A stretch of DNA of 64,000 bases from positions 3,162,001 through 3,226,000 of the forward strand of contig JAVTVX010000008.1 in the NCBI GenBank assembly GCA_033439265.1. The letters are read 5' to 3'. The stretch comes from Dillenia suffruticosa (lineage: Eukaryota; Streptophyta; Magnoliopsida; Dilleniales; Dilleniaceae). The translations under genes were made by a program, and so were the position numbers. Numbering within the stretch: position 1 is the first letter of the stretch; every line of letters begins with the position of its first letter. Below the pieces are notes generated by a model. That model did not search any database. It had not been told where the DNA came from and saw nothing but the letters and a program-made list of their open reading frames with translations. Below, piece by piece: positions 11,354 through 24,500 of the stretch.

Positions 11354-13055
11354 ATGGGATCTGCTTTTGCAGGAGATGAGCCTTGTCACCAATAGGAAGG
11401 TTATTTCTCTGGGAAGATTTTTATGAAGTTGCAAATCTTCTAGTTGGTCTGGAAAAGCCTTTTGATGTAGAGGCTTCTAAGTTGGAGATCAAGAAAGTTT
11501 TGATCAAGCACCCAAGATTCTGCAGCTTGTTCGTAAGAGATGAAAATAGGAAGGAATACCTGGAGGAAAACCCAAGTTGATTTGGATAGACATTTCATAG
11601 TCTTGGCGGATAGGGTTGGTGAAGGAGACAATGAGGAAGAGATCATAAACCAGTACATGGCTGATTTGGCAGTTTCATCTCCTCTCAGCACCAATAAGCC
11701 ACTGTGGGAATTTCACTTCTTACTGGCTCATAAGTTTGTTGCAATGAGATTTCATCATGCCTTAGGAGATGGGATTTCTTTGATGTATTGCTGTTGGCCG
11801 TTTCCAGGAAGCTGAATGATCAGTCGTCCACGAAGGTCATGTCCAGAGTACTTCTCGCCTATTGAAGAAGAGCCAAATCAAAAGCAAGGCTTGGATGTTT
11901 GTAATGGTGGTGTGGTATAGCTTTCTATACGTAACAAACTTAATTCTGAGGATTCTTTGTATCAAAGACCAAAAAACAGCTATAAGTGGTGGACCTGGAG
12001 TGGAGCTCTGGCCAAGAAAGATTGCTACAGAAAAACTTTATCTTGATAATATCAACGTGGTTAAGAAAGCCGGGACTGATGCTGTAAGTAAATAAACCAT
12101 AAATTCCTGAATTTTAAACATGTGCTCATGTCCGTGTCTGCATGTGCATATACATCATAAACTATTTCTGCAACTTTGAGATGTTTGACTTTAATCATCA
12201 TTTTGATGCTTTACGAACAGTCAGTCAGTCGAGTTATAAAGTCGTTCAGCCCCTTAACCAAAGACTCGAGTTCTACAGGCGACTTGGGTACTGAACATAC
12301 TACGTTAAGAGACTTCTATCCTCCGTTGGAGGACCTCTAGACGGATGGATCCAGATTAGCCGGGGTGGGGCATAGGACACCGAGCGGTTGGGGAAGTGTC
12401 CCATGTAGACCCAAAAAAAAAAAACAATCATTTTGATGCTTTGAATGTTTCTGCAAGTAATTGCAGACCATTAATGATATTTTTCTTGCGATACTATCAT
12501 CTGGCTGTCTGGCTACCTCCATCATCCATCGATATCAGGTAAAGTCCATTCATATGGCTACAATTCATTGATTCTTATCTCTTAAACTAATACCAACGTG
12601 ATCATTTCAACTCCCTCTGCTTACAGTGCAGAATGGACTTCAACTAACTGGTGTTGCAATAGTTAATTTAAGGCAAGAACCTGGATTGCAGGTCTTCCCT
12701 CTCTCTCTTAATCTCCAGATAGGTTTTTCTTTTTCTTTCTTTTTTGGGTAAGACTCTCACTTCTTCAATAAGCATATTTTTGCAAACCCTCAATCATTTT
12801 CCCATGCATACCAATTATACATCAGCCATATGTTAAGCAGGAGATTTCTAATATGATGAAAAGCTTCTCAAGATCAAGGTGGGGAAATCATATCGGTGTG
12901 CATCTTCTAACCGCTGTATTACCCTATGAGTGTTGCTAGTCCTCTTGACTACCTAAGCAGAGCTATGGCCATACTCATTAAAAAGAAGCTGTCTATAGAG
13001 GCTGTTTGTTCTAATTTTTTCTTCGTCCGGATCACTCCATTGCTTCGGACTCAAG
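11354..13055 (+). pseudogene. Second WSD1-type acyltransferase copy, decayed
   Basis: Exon-like blocks 11354-12083, 12467-12538, 12627-12691 and 12841-13055 align with exons 1-4 of the intact copy and mostly keep the same splice borders. HHALGDG is still encoded near 11755. The gene is broken: the text after GDEP is shifted by one base (ccttgtc against ccattgtc), another shift falls near 11555-11580 and a further one near 11790. Exons 5 and 6 are not found downstream before the AT-rich spacer. A SINE sits in the intron between blocks 1 and 2. It is a tandem duplicate that lost function; expression as a non-coding transcript cannot be ruled out. Confidence 0.8.
12213..12426 (+). mobile_element. 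SINE with perfect 16-bp target duplication
   Basis: The same 16 bases, atcattttgatgcttt, flank the element at 12197-12212 and 12427-12442. The body ends in an A-rich tail (12413-12424). The head contains tRNA-like text, with a possible B box around gactcgagttc. It is about 214 bp long and lies in an intron of the WSD pseudogene. Confidence 0.8.
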
Positions 13056-13893
13056 GTGAGTATTAAATCAGAGGAAAACAACTTTAAGACTGGAATTTCA
13101 TTTTCATTCATCGTGTGCCATTGCTTTGCAGATTGCCAGCAATCTGGGTTACAAATGAGTATGCAACACAAGAATCTGACCCAAAAAAGAAAAGAAAACC
13201 TACCTAGAAATTGAGAGAGAGAGAAGAAATGAAAGAAAAATTTTAATCTGCCCCTTCTCATTTGAAAATTCTACCTCATCAAGAAAACGAAGAACTTTTT
13301 TTAGAAGTGTGATTCCATTATGTAGATCAAGAAAAATGGTTACAGGAATCTGCAAGCCCCAAGTGCTATGCCCATTTTTTATAATCCAAACATGTAGTAG
13401 AGGTTTTATGTGGTTGTTCAGAGTTCCCCTTTTTTTTTTTAAAAAAAAATGAAATTCTAAATGAAAAAAAGGATGCAAAAAAGAAATAAAATAAATCCCA
13501 TCCCAATAATAACTAATAAAGTTTGAAATACTAATGATATAAAATACATGAAAACTTTTTAATATTAATATTTCTTTATTTTTAAAACATTTTAATACAT
13601 TAAATTAATTAATATTTATATAAAAAAATTTTATATTTTTTTATATTTAATAAATTATTTATTTAATTATAATCTTTATAGTTTAGAATTTTATTATAAG
13701 ATATGATTTTTTATTATTTTTATAAAATAATTAATATTTATATAAAATTTTTTATATTTTTTATTTTTATATGTTTGTTGACGTTTTTTTTTATATATAT
13801 ACAAATGCGGTTCTGTGTTTCCGTACAACCTGATGATAAATATCTTCATTTTCATTCATGCAATTTGGGCCCACAAAAAAATATCAGCATCAA

Positions 13894-13932
<39 letters not shown>

Positions 13933-16439
13933 TATTTATTTATTTTGATTAATCAAAATTCAAAACTATATTTTAATTAATTATTTTTTAATATAATTTT
14001 TTAATATAAAAATCTAAGTTTTATTTATAAAACTCTATATTTTTCATGAAATTTTTTATTTTAATTTAAAAATAAAATTACTAACTGTCTAGAAATAGGA
14101 CAACATATTGATACATAAAAACATATATATAGAAAATTCATCATATCCTATCCTAAGAAAAATTTAACTTTTCTCTTGATTCGAATTCAAAATTTTATTT
14201 AAAAGACGGCAATATCTCATCACTAAAGCAACTATATATTAGTATAAATAAGATAATCACGGGAATTTTTTCGTCAGTCTATCACCATAATATTATTAAA
14301 ATATTAAAAAGTTGAAAAATACCATTTATAAATCTCATAAGGGTAACATACTTTTACAAACAATTTATTTTATTTAAATATTTAAACTTGTAATTATATA
14401 ATTATAAATTTAATTCTTAATTTATTTGCAATCACAATCATGGTGTTCCCATCAATACATTTAGTAGACAAATCACATGTATCAATCAATATACCAACAA
14501 ACTCAAGATTTAGGTTTGAAAATTCCATAATATAATTGATTGGATGAAAAATATTTTATCTTTTGCCACTTAAAAAAAATCATTTGGCCCTTAAAGGTTG
14601 TGTTTGCTTTTAAAAAATAAATAAAGTTTTACTAAATCTTTTAAATGTATATTTTATTAGGTAATTTGAGTTAAATATTGTTTTTTTTTATTGAGTAATC
14701 GAATACTCTATCCCCTTAATCAGAGTCTTGAATTCAAGAGAAAAATAATTTGGGAGAGCCAACCTTTCAATGGGTCCGGATCTCATAATACTCAAATCGG
14801 TTTAATCGGATAAAATCTGAATACCGGTTAATAAAAAAATAAATAAATAAATAAATTAACCCAACTATGCTTAAACTCATTTTGTTTTCAATTTCCAAAA
14901 TGCTTGTTTGAGCTAGAATTGTTATCCTAAATATGCCGAATTTTAGTATTTTATATTTTAACTCGATTTCTCTCTCTCTTTTTTTCATAAGTATTGGTTA
15001 ATGAAATTAGTTTGCTAATATCTAATAGACGATGAAACTATTTACAAATTTGGCAACTAAACACTCAAATAATATTATACAAATAAATTTTATATTAGAA
15101 TATGAAATACATAATGCTTTCATATACAAAATCTACATTTTAGTTTTAAGCATTAATATTTGAAGTTACAAAACCTAAACATATTTACATTATGGCCGTG
15201 GTTCTAAAAATACACTCGCCCACAAAAATTCGAATGTTACAGTTTGAAAAGATATTTAAATAAAAACTTTTTATTAATCGAGTGTTCCTACAAAAACCGT
15301 TGTCTTGAGGTTAATGCTCATTTACACATGCAATATTCATACCTCAATTAAGCTTTGTTATAAATTGCATAAATATTTCAGGTTTTATATTTAAACCAAC
15401 CCAAGAGAATTACCCCACGACTTTTAAATTTTCCCTACATTGTGTTCTTTTTTTTTTTTCCTTTAATTTGAGTGACAGCATGAATCTTTTCAATGATCTA
15501 GGTCATAAAACCTTGTGTTTATTTTGTTTGGGGTCTCAAATTTCAGGTTAGCATTTTTATTGCATATATTTCAATTTTCTCATTTCGTTTCACTTGTGTT
15601 ATGGATAACATTGTATGAATTGGGTACATGCAATCCATACTGAGAATGAGTTTTTGGAGTTAGCTCACCTCTTATACGATTTATGGGTGTCGACTATCGG
15701 ATCGGTATCTATTGAATAAATCGAAATTAAATGTTGTTCATTTTCTTTAAAAGAAAATAACAATAGAATCATGGTTATTGATTCATCTGTATTACTTTTA
15801 ATGAGAGGAGAATTAGACATATATTTTACAACGACAAGTCTCTCCTATCAAATTCATCCACCATAACTCCTAGGTCGTACAAAAATAGAAACGCAAAACA
15901 AAAATAGATACGAAATGATACGTAAAAATAATATTTTGTAAGAATACAAAAAACTAAAATATGGGTAAATACGTAAATATAAAAAATATAAGGATTTTTA
16001 TATAAATATTAATTATTTTAAAAAAATAATAAATAATTATATTTTATAAAAAAAATCTAAAATGATTAAATATATAATTAATAATCATAAGATAAATAAT
16101 ATAAAATAAAATTTATAAATAAATAAATAAATAATTTATTAAATATAAAAAATATAAAATTTTTAATATAAATATTAATTAATTTAGTATATCAAAATAT
16201 CTGGAAAATGAAAAAACGCCACAAGTAGTCATGGTCTACCGAAACGCAAGTAAACCATATTTGAGAAGCCATGCGGCAAAGGTTAAAAAGGGTCCATACC
16301 ATAGCAAACAAAAGTCAGAATCTCTTGCACGAAAACACAAACCAACGAATTACATCTCATCTCCAAATCTCTTGTTGCCTCCTTTCTTTTTGAAATCTGT
16401 CTTCACTTCACGTTGTTTGAACCTTTTCAATCATAGAAT
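13056..16439. other. AT-rich intergenic region
   Basis: No gene is supported over 3.4 kb. Low-complexity A/T text dominates, with an (AT)n run at about 13898-13928. A SINE-like remnant lies near 14700-14850. The last two exons expected for the upstream WSD pseudogene are not seen here. Confidence 0.7.
14700..14850 (+). mobile_element. Diverged SINE-like remnant
   Basis: The 3' half reads actcaaatcggtttaatcgg, then a taccggttaat motif, then an A-rich (aaat)n tail. This closely resembles the 3' parts of the elements at 27743-27842 and 35820-35992. I could not fix a target duplication because both flanks are A/T simple sequence, so the ends are approximate. Confidence 0.4.
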
Positions 16440-16751
16440 ATGCCGCTTGCAAGACACCCTTTATTCTTCTTGCTTTTCACATGTTCTTTTTCTACCTCAA
16501 CCCATGTTTTTAAATCTCTACCTTTTCTTCTTCTCCTCCTTCACGTTTCTGCAAATGGGAAATTGTCTAACACTCAACTCCACTGCAACAGCACCTTTGG
16601 CCATCGACACCAATTTCAAGCTTCCTTCACCTCTCCCTTCCTGGCCACCAGGTACTACTTTTTTCCCTCAACGAAGACAACAATAAAATTCTGTTTGAAG
16701 ATTTCTATCAGCATAATGTTATGTTGCCTGTTTTTTTTTAATCATTATTAA
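16440..16751 (+). other. Overlapping upstream ATG frame at the VPS62 start
   Basis: An ATG at 16440 opens a 103-codon frame out of register with the VPS62 coding sequence and runs over its start. Its first 35 residues are strongly hydrophobic and would look like a signal peptide if translated. If the transcript begins upstream of 16440, this uORF could reduce initiation at 16555. It may be chance; there is no family match. Confidence 0.25.
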
Positions 16752-18404
16752 ATGAATCAATTGATTTCTTTCTTTAGGAAATGGTTTTGCTAGTGGAACA
16801 ATAGATTTGGGAGGACTCGTGGTGTCTCAGATCTCATCTTTTACTAAGGTATGGGCTACAAAGGAGGGAGGACAGGACAATCTTGGCGCATCCTTTTATG
16901 AGCCATCGCCATTGCCGGATGGTTTCTTTATGCTTGGTAGCTATGCCCAACCCAACAACCAACCTCTCTATGGTTGGATTCTGGTAGGAAAAGACACTTC
17001 ATCTGGTGCTCTAAAGTTACCAATTGATTATACTTTAGTTTGGAATAGTGAGTCAGTGAACATTAAGAAAGAGGGCAATGGCTACATATGGTCCCCTGTA
17101 CCGCCGGACGGTTACAAAGCCCTTGGATACATCGTCGCAAACTCCCCTGACAAGCCCCCTCTGGGCAAGGTTCGCTGCGTTCGAGCTGACCTCACAGACC
17201 AATGTGAAGCTGACACCTGGATCTGGGGACAAGGCAGTAGTAGCAATTCAAGTGGCTTAAACTTGTTCACTTCTCAGCCATCTAGTAGAGGAATCCGGGC
17301 TCCAGGTGTGTCGGTTGGTACTTTTGTGGCCAACATTTCTGGGGCTACAACTCCATCACTTTCTTGCCTGAAGAACAATGGAAATATTACTTCAAACATG
17401 CCGAATCTCGACCAGATCAAGGCATTGTTTGAGGCTTATTCTCCGTACGTTTACTTCCATCCGGATGAGGAATACCTTCCCTCATCCGTGAACTGGTTTT
17501 TTAGCAATGGGGCATTGTTATACCACAAAGGTGATAATCCTGTTTTGATTCAGCCAAATGGCACAAACCTTCCCCAAGACGGGTCCAACGATGGTGAGTA
17601 CTGGTTAGACCTCCCTCAAGACAATGCAGGCAAAGATAGAGTCAAGAAGGGAAATCTACAGAATTCAGAGGCTTACTTACATATTAAACCTATGCTTGGA
17701 GGGACATTTACGGATATTTCAGTATGGTTCTTTTACCCTTTCAACGGTCCCGCCAGGGCTAAAGTTGGGTTGGTCAATATTAAGTTGGGGAGAATTGGAC
17801 AACATGTTGGTGACTGGGAGCACATGACATTGAGAATTAGTAATTTTAATGGAGAGTTAAAAAGGATTTATTTTGCACAACACAGTGGAGGAACTTGGGT
17901 TGATGCTTCAAATCTCGAGTTCTTTACAGGTAATGTTCCATTCTCTTCTGTATCAACTTAATTTTTCTTTCAAAACAATCGGTTGTTTTACATACTTACA
18001 CTGTTTTCATAGGTAATAAGCCTGTTGGATACTCTTCATTGCACGGACATGCAATGTATTCAATGCCGGGGCTTGTTCTGCAAGGGAGTGGAGGGATAGG
18101 AATACGGAACGATGCCGCGAAAAGCAAGATGACAATGGATGCAGGGTTAACATATTCTATTGTTGCAGCTGAGTACCTAGGAGCCGGAATTATTGAGCCT
18201 CCATGGCTCCACTATGCACGAAAATGGGGTCCAAAAATTGATTATGACATTAACACTGAGCTTAAGGATATTGAGAAAGTGTTAGTTGGAAAGATCAAAT
18301 CAGATTTTAATAAGTTTGTGGACAGTTTGCCTGCAGAGATACTTGGGGAAGATGGTCCTACTGGTCCCAGGACAAAAATTAATTGGAGTGGTGATGAAGT
18401 TTGA
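16555..18404 (+). CDS. VPS62-family protein (plant vacuolar sorting-associated protein 62, DUF946)
   Basis: Three exons, 16555-16651, 16778-17929 and 18013-18404, join in frame to 546 residues. The family hallmarks are clear: LPSPLPSWPPGNGFASGTIDLGG near the N terminus, then PLPDGFFMLGSYAQPNNQPLYGW, YVYFHPDEEYLPSSVNWFF, QHVGDWEHMTLRI, and HGHAMYSMPG in exon 3. I chose the ATG at 16555 because it gives MGNCLT: Gly2 and Thr6 fit the N-myristoylation pattern, and Cys4 could be palmitoylated, so the protein is probably membrane-tethered. The name comes from similarity to yeast VPS62, which acts in vacuolar protein traffic; the molecular role of the plant members is poorly known. It is complete for the family (about 540-560 residues). 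The frame is open upstream of 16555, but that extension looks non-conserved. Confidence 0.9.
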
Positions 18405-19272
18405 GAAAATATTCTCATCGTTGCTTGTGGTTGTCAGTCACTGCAGAGGTTGTGGTTTTGGACCTGCATTCTTCTCAATTATTGGTAGAAACCCAACAAT
18501 GTAAATTAATTCTTTGTTTTTATTGATCATGAATATCCAGAAACTCGAGTAATCGAATTATATTTTCCCATTCCCAACAATGTGAATTAATTTTTTGTTG
18601 TTAATGTGGAAGACAAGCCTCAAAAGTGTGGCGGTGTAAACTAGATACAGAGTGATTGGTTCTTTTATAGACTCAAGTTGTGTTATGCTTAGACAGACTC
18701 ATCTGTTCTTCAGCATATTCCATGCATATGCTTAATTGTATTTATGCATATATTTATCATATTTTGTTTAGTACGAGATAAGTAAACTTTTTTTTAGTTA
18801 ACAAATCCATGAATCTAAAATTATATAACAAAGATAAATTATTATAAACATAATAAGTTATTAGGGTTTGAATTACATTGGAAGAGAAATATTTCTTAGG
18901 AACACTAAAAGAACATGTAAGATCTTGTGCGCCATCAACTTTTTCTGATATTTTGGTACTTAAATGTCGTTGAAAAGTGTTTTTGTTGACATTTCTTTAT
19001 TGAAATATTGGGAAAAGAAAAATATTAGCAACACGGTATTTAAATATCAGGAAATACTATATTTTATGTAGTGTGAATAAGTATTTATGTATAAAGTATT
19101 CTTATATTTTAATAAAAATTGAATTCTCGTCGTCTTATTAATCATCACTACAAAAAATAAAAACTTGAGAAATTTTGTAAACCCTAATATCAGGTTTGAG
19201 ATAAGACAATATTAAATTAGCAAATTTATGAACTTTGTCCCAATGTTGTAATTATCTTAATTTTCTTGATAG
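18405..19272. other. Intergenic spacer
   Basis: 3' flank of the VPS62 gene, then AT-rich text. I looked for the missing 5' exons of the pseudogene that follows and found none. Confidence 0.6.
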
Positions 19273-21019
19273 GTATCATAACTGCATTGCTGAGATGGCC
19301 AACAGCTCCCCAAGTGTAAGAGACCCCAACCACCTCATGGCTTCCTGTTTAAAATTTCACTTCAAATCATCATTACTCTTTAACATATCTTCACACAATT
19401 ATAGTTGTTTGCTTAGAATGGAGATGCCAGTTGTGGAAGTGCGAAAGCATGGGGTGTAGCTATTGGCCAAGAACGTAATACATGGACTTACAAGCACTAT
19501 CCATTTTATAGAATTAATATACAACATTTGAAGCACCAGCTATCTTATTGGCATATATATATATATATATTTTTTGTCCTTTTTACTTTTCCGTCAGGGT
19601 TTCTTAGCTAGACTATCTCCTTGCACCCTCTTGGCTGAGCAAGTTTTCTGCATACCCTGTCTTAGAAAAGCTTTAGTCATATTCTGACAAATTTTTTCCT
19701 TTATATGGGCCGCCAACGTAGACTGCTGGTAGACGAAGATGCCAGGAACTCTAATGAGAAAAGGGCTGAGCTTTTTGATGCTTCATCTGATGCTGGTGGG
19801 AGACTTTATACGAAGGGCGATTTTGCTGAATCTCAGATTGCAAACCTTGATGTCTATCTTCTTAAAAAGATGCTTCAAAGGACCAAAAACTACTGAATTT
19901 CATGTCCCTCTATAAGCATTATAACGATATATTGTCTCTTGTCCAGGTGGGACTGTTTCCAGATGTCTTAGAGCGTAAAATGAAGCAACATCTTGAGAAT
20001 GGAGATCATGAGAGACCATATTTTATTTGGATTACATCTATGAGCTGATTAATAAGCATGGGCTTTTTCTAGCATTGTCTCTTTTTCTTGCCGGATGCAT
20101 CTTATTGTACTTACTCATTGTATCTTGGTTGAAGGTTCAGCACTAATCACAGGGGAGTTCTACACAAAAAGGGATCATTTTCCCGGATTTGCCCCGTCTT
20201 TTGCGTTTAATACAGAGATTTTGCTGAAGTTAGTACAAGTTGTCTCTGACTAATTCCAGCAAATGTTATTGTCTCATTTTCTAGCAACCTTATTATAATG
20301 CTTATCATTCTGTTTTAAACCCTACAAATGCAAAATAGAGGGTTGGGTGTAATTTAGAAGCTAAAGATGCAGCAAGGGTTGCACTGAAATCCCCATGCTG
20401 GACCTTGGGTTGCACATACCGGGCATGGAATCTCTCACTTTCTCTCCCTCCTGGTTCATTTTTCATATGGAAAGATGTTCTTTTATGAAACCATCTTGAG
20501 TGGCTCAATGAGATGACAATTCTCATTCTATTATCCTCAGAAATGCTTAATTCTGCCTTTTGTGAGATTTTTCTGCAAAATACAAAGGGTACTTTTCAAT
20601 TTTGTGCTGGCATGTAAAAAATTTTCCATCGTGTGCTTGTTATTTTTTCTCTTTGTCCTGTTCAGGAAGTTGCTGATCTCGCTCAATGGGAGGATGAGCA
20701 ACTTGAGTACATTAAGGAGAAAGTGTCGGAAGAGGGTAAGCAAGAAGATCTGAAAATGGGGAAGGCACCTGAGCAGGTGATTTGGAGTTCACTTTTCTTG
20801 GTCTTATGTTTTGGTGAATATTTGAATTGGGAGAAGATTGATCCGAAGGAGAACATTTGTTGGCATTTTTTTCTGCAGGTTTCATTGGATGAAGCTGCAT
20901 TTCTGTTGGATTTAACCTCAGTTGAGGGAACGTGGACGGATTATCTGGACCGCATTGCAGAATGCTACAAGGAAGCTGGGCTCGAGGATATAACAAGATT
21001 CATACTATACAGTGATTGA
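19273..21019 (+). pseudogene. 5'-truncated, decayed copy of a conserved plant gene (At1g63610-like, tentative)
   Basis: Eight exon-like blocks (about 19273-19313, 19417-19474, 19722-19869, 19947-20010, 20135-20228, 20341-20421, 20666-20776, 20879-21019) encode ordered pieces of one protein: GIITALLRWPTAP, MEMPVVEVRKHGV, LVDEDARNSNEKRAELFDAS, NLDVYLLKK, VGLFPDVLERKMKQHLENGDH, ALITGEFYTKRDHFPGF, VALKSPCWTLGC, LAQWEDEQLEYIKEKV and LLDLTSVEGTWTDYLDRIAECYKEAGL. This resembles a conserved, probably chloroplast-targeted plant protein of unknown function; the locus name is from memory. Signs of decay: no start or transit-peptide exon upstream, a TAG at 19457 where Trp is expected, and donor sites lost after LLKK (19870, AT for GT), after GDH (20010) and after the 20421 block. 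The last two exons are still clean, so a shorter transcript is conceivable. Confidence 0.7.
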
Positions 21020-21564
21020 GACTCAATTAACTCGATCTAGAACTTCGGAACGGCTCCAAGTTTATGCTAGTTTTTTGGTCTTTCAGCTCAGGCATCTCGA
21101 GTTACAAGAAAGGTTTAATTTTCATTGAGTTTAGTTGGCTTCTGTTTGAGCTTGTCATAAATTTGTACCGGAAGAATTTTGTTGTATTAGATGATGCTGA
21201 GCAATTTTGACCTTTACAGGGTGAGAAGAGAGAGAGAGATTTTTCTACCTCAGGATTTTTTTTTTCTTTTGGGGTGGGGGGTTTCAGTTAAGTAAGAGGA
21301 GAGATTGTCATTCATTTTTTTTATTGTTGCAAATGTATTCAGTTTCCTCATAGAGAAACTAATCTCTGTTTTAATTATTAGTACAGATTTATTACAAGGA
21401 TAATGTTTGATCAAGTATTCCATGTCCCATCAACACATATAATACATGTACATCTCTCTCTCTCATGGCTATTGAAACCAACAATTCTATTATTTCACAA
21501 TATCCACTCCAACCATCAACACCAACAAAACATGCCCACAAAATGTGCTTTTATTACTATAGTA
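21020..21564. other. Convergent 3' flanks
   Basis: Spacer between the 3' end of the decayed gene on plus and the 3' end of the FPP gene on minus. It probably holds both 3' UTRs. No other feature seen. Confidence 0.5.
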
Positions 21565-24500
21565 CTAAGCAGTGGAGGGTCGTGCTCGCTTCTTGTTCTT
21601 GTTGCTCCCTCTCTTCCTCAACAACCTCCTAAGAAAACCACCACCTCCCCGCTTCTTAACAGGCACCAAAGCCAGAGACCCAATTGCACCAGCTTGACGG
21701 CTTTGGGAACTTTCTGATCCGTAGGTTAATAGCAGCGTTGGCTTCTCTGGATTCACCAAAGTAATGACTTCTTTTATCATCATTGACTTGAATGCTTCAG
21801 CATCACAATCATCTTCAGCCAGCATGCGATCAAGTAGAGATGAGCGGCAACTTGGTGTTACGTCATTGCTGATGCTAAGGTTGGTGGTGGCTTCACTGTT
21901 AGTTGGGAACACTTTGTCAAGGACTGCTACTTCTCTGGGCGAAGCCAATGCCTTCAACTGTTTTCCAAGGTTTAGGATCGTCTCTTGGCACTCTGCTAGC
22001 TTCATAGAAGCTGCCGTAATCTCCCAACCCTGAAATGTAATAGAGTTGCAATTGAAATGTCATTTCCCACACATATCGCTCTAGAAACCATTTTGCATTT
22101 TCATCAAACCTTCAAATATGTGGTATACAACATGCAGAACAACTGTGAATCTGTGTTTACAGCAAACAAAAATTTTAACTTACAGTTTGGCCTCGCTTTT
22201 CTTCTTCATCTGCATAGTGCCTTGGAGCTTCCTTCTTCACAACACTGAAAATATGCATTGAGAAGATTACTGAACCCCTTCAAACAATGCAAAATGAGCA
22301 AAATTCTTTCTTGATTTTTACCTTTCTAGCTGAAGTTGAAGCTCAAGACAAGTTGATTCTAAATCTTCACAGCAATTACTTTTATCCTCTAACTCCACTT
22401 CTAAAGCAGAGAACTTTTGCAGAGTCTCATTCAATTTGGCTTTGGCAACTGTAAGCTGGGTATCTAGGTCTTCATTAATCGACTTTTGATTCTCTATTTG
22501 TTCCTCAATTATCCCTTTTGATTCTCTTAAATTATCCACCTCGGCTTGCAAGTTTTCAATGCCATTTCTGGATTCACTGAGCTGAACTTTCAAGGTTTCA
22601 CCTGTCTCAATTGCTGACTCCAGTTTTGCTTCCAATTCTTTCTTTGCATACTCCATATTTTTCAACTCATCTTTTAACACTCGATTTTCTTGTTCAAGGT
22701 CTGACCAAATCTTCTTGACTTCAACTTCTCTTCCATCATCTGTAAACGAATCACCTTGAAATGGAATGCAGTTGTTCAGAGTCCACTCCAATGCATATGT
22801 CAGTTCCTCCGCAAATTTGTCATAATCAGCTTTTCCATTCAGGATTTCATTGCAAGCATCAATAAACTGCCTTAGGACAGCAGTTAACTTCGAACTTCTC
22901 CACTGGAAAGCACGTACCCAGAAGCCTGCCGGTGTTACAGCAGTTTTATCCAACTGATCTCTCCCTGATCCAGCATCAGGATTAGCATCATCCGCAAAAA
23001 TTCTGGGATCAATACCTTTGACAAGCTCAACTATTTTAGATATGGACTTGCTAAAACCTGACTGAACATGTTCACCACTGGCTTTATCCACAGCCATAGC
23101 AACACCAGAAGAATGGTCAACAGAATCGACTCTTGGAGAAGCATTTGGCGATTTCCAAGTAATGTAGCCACTAATTTCTGGCAGGTCCTTTTCATTTGAA
23201 CCAGCATACTTCATAGAAGCCAAAACAATTTTAACTTCCTCTAGAAGATCATCGGTGCTTCTTCCTGTAGCACAATTTTGCTCCAAGACTATGTTCATGA
23301 CATCCTGAATCCACCAGCTCGATTTTCCAGCTGACCCACTATTTGATTGGATTGATTTGTTTGTACCATTGAATTCAGAATGATCTTGATCAACAGGAAC
23401 TAGTTCTTTACCACTTGCATCTGTGCGATGCTCACTTGATTCTTTAGCAGATATGCATGCAAGAGCACGACCTGCGCTGGAAGTGACATCAGAATCCAAA
23501 GAAGGCGTGTCTACAGCAACTATGGCTAACTTTTCCATTTGAACAAAATCATCCATAAGGCTCATGTCTGATACCGTGATACTCTTTAGCTCAGGGGAAT
23601 TTTTGGTTTCTGCATTTTTGAAGTGCTCAAGTTCAGATATTAAAGCAGAAGCCCACGATTCAGAACATCTACTTTCAGTTTGATCACCGACATCAAAGGC
23701 TGGCATTATTGAAAGATCACATGATCTTGGACTACTCTCAGGCTCCAAGCACTTCTGGCTTTTCGATAACTCTCCAAGCTGAGCCTCAACTTTTGTTAAT
23801 TTAGATGCCATTCGAGCTGACATAACTCTTGAGGAGTTTAGCTCATTGTTCTTCTTTGTCAGAGCATCTTTAAGCATCTTGTTCTCTTCTTCTAGGCCAC
23901 AAAGCCTCTCAATAAGGATATTGATCCTTCTACTAGGAATTTCAGAGTTGTCAATAGCTGTCTCTCTAACAATTAAACTTCCTCTCGTAAGATCCGACTT
24001 CTTTCTTCTCATATCTGTTGAATCTCTTCCATAAACTTCAATTTCGTTCTTTATCTTCCCCAGAGAAGATGGACCGGGTAACCTTTTCCTCACCAAAGCA
24101 CGTAGTCTCTGGCATTCCGCTTCTAACTTTGAGATTTTCTTTGCATTATCCACAATTTGCCTGTGAGATGCATATGCAGACTTGCGTGCATAATCTCTCT
24201 CCTCATTCCGAAGCTCAAGCTCTTTCTCAAGCATCCAAAACTCATACTTCAAGAAAGAGTTTTCTTTTTCTGTTTTGTCTAGTCTGTCCATCAGCACATT
24301 GAACTCAGCTTCTGCTTGAGAGTTGCGTTTAAATAGGTCTTCAATGGTTACCTCCTTTACCAAGAGGGCCTTATTCAGATCACTGTTATCAGCCATTAGT
24401 TTTGACAATCTCTGGCTTGTTTCCATTAGTCTCTCATCCAACTTTTTCTGCACTTCTTCAAATTCAATTGATGTCTTTGTGACACTGTCACGAATCCTTT

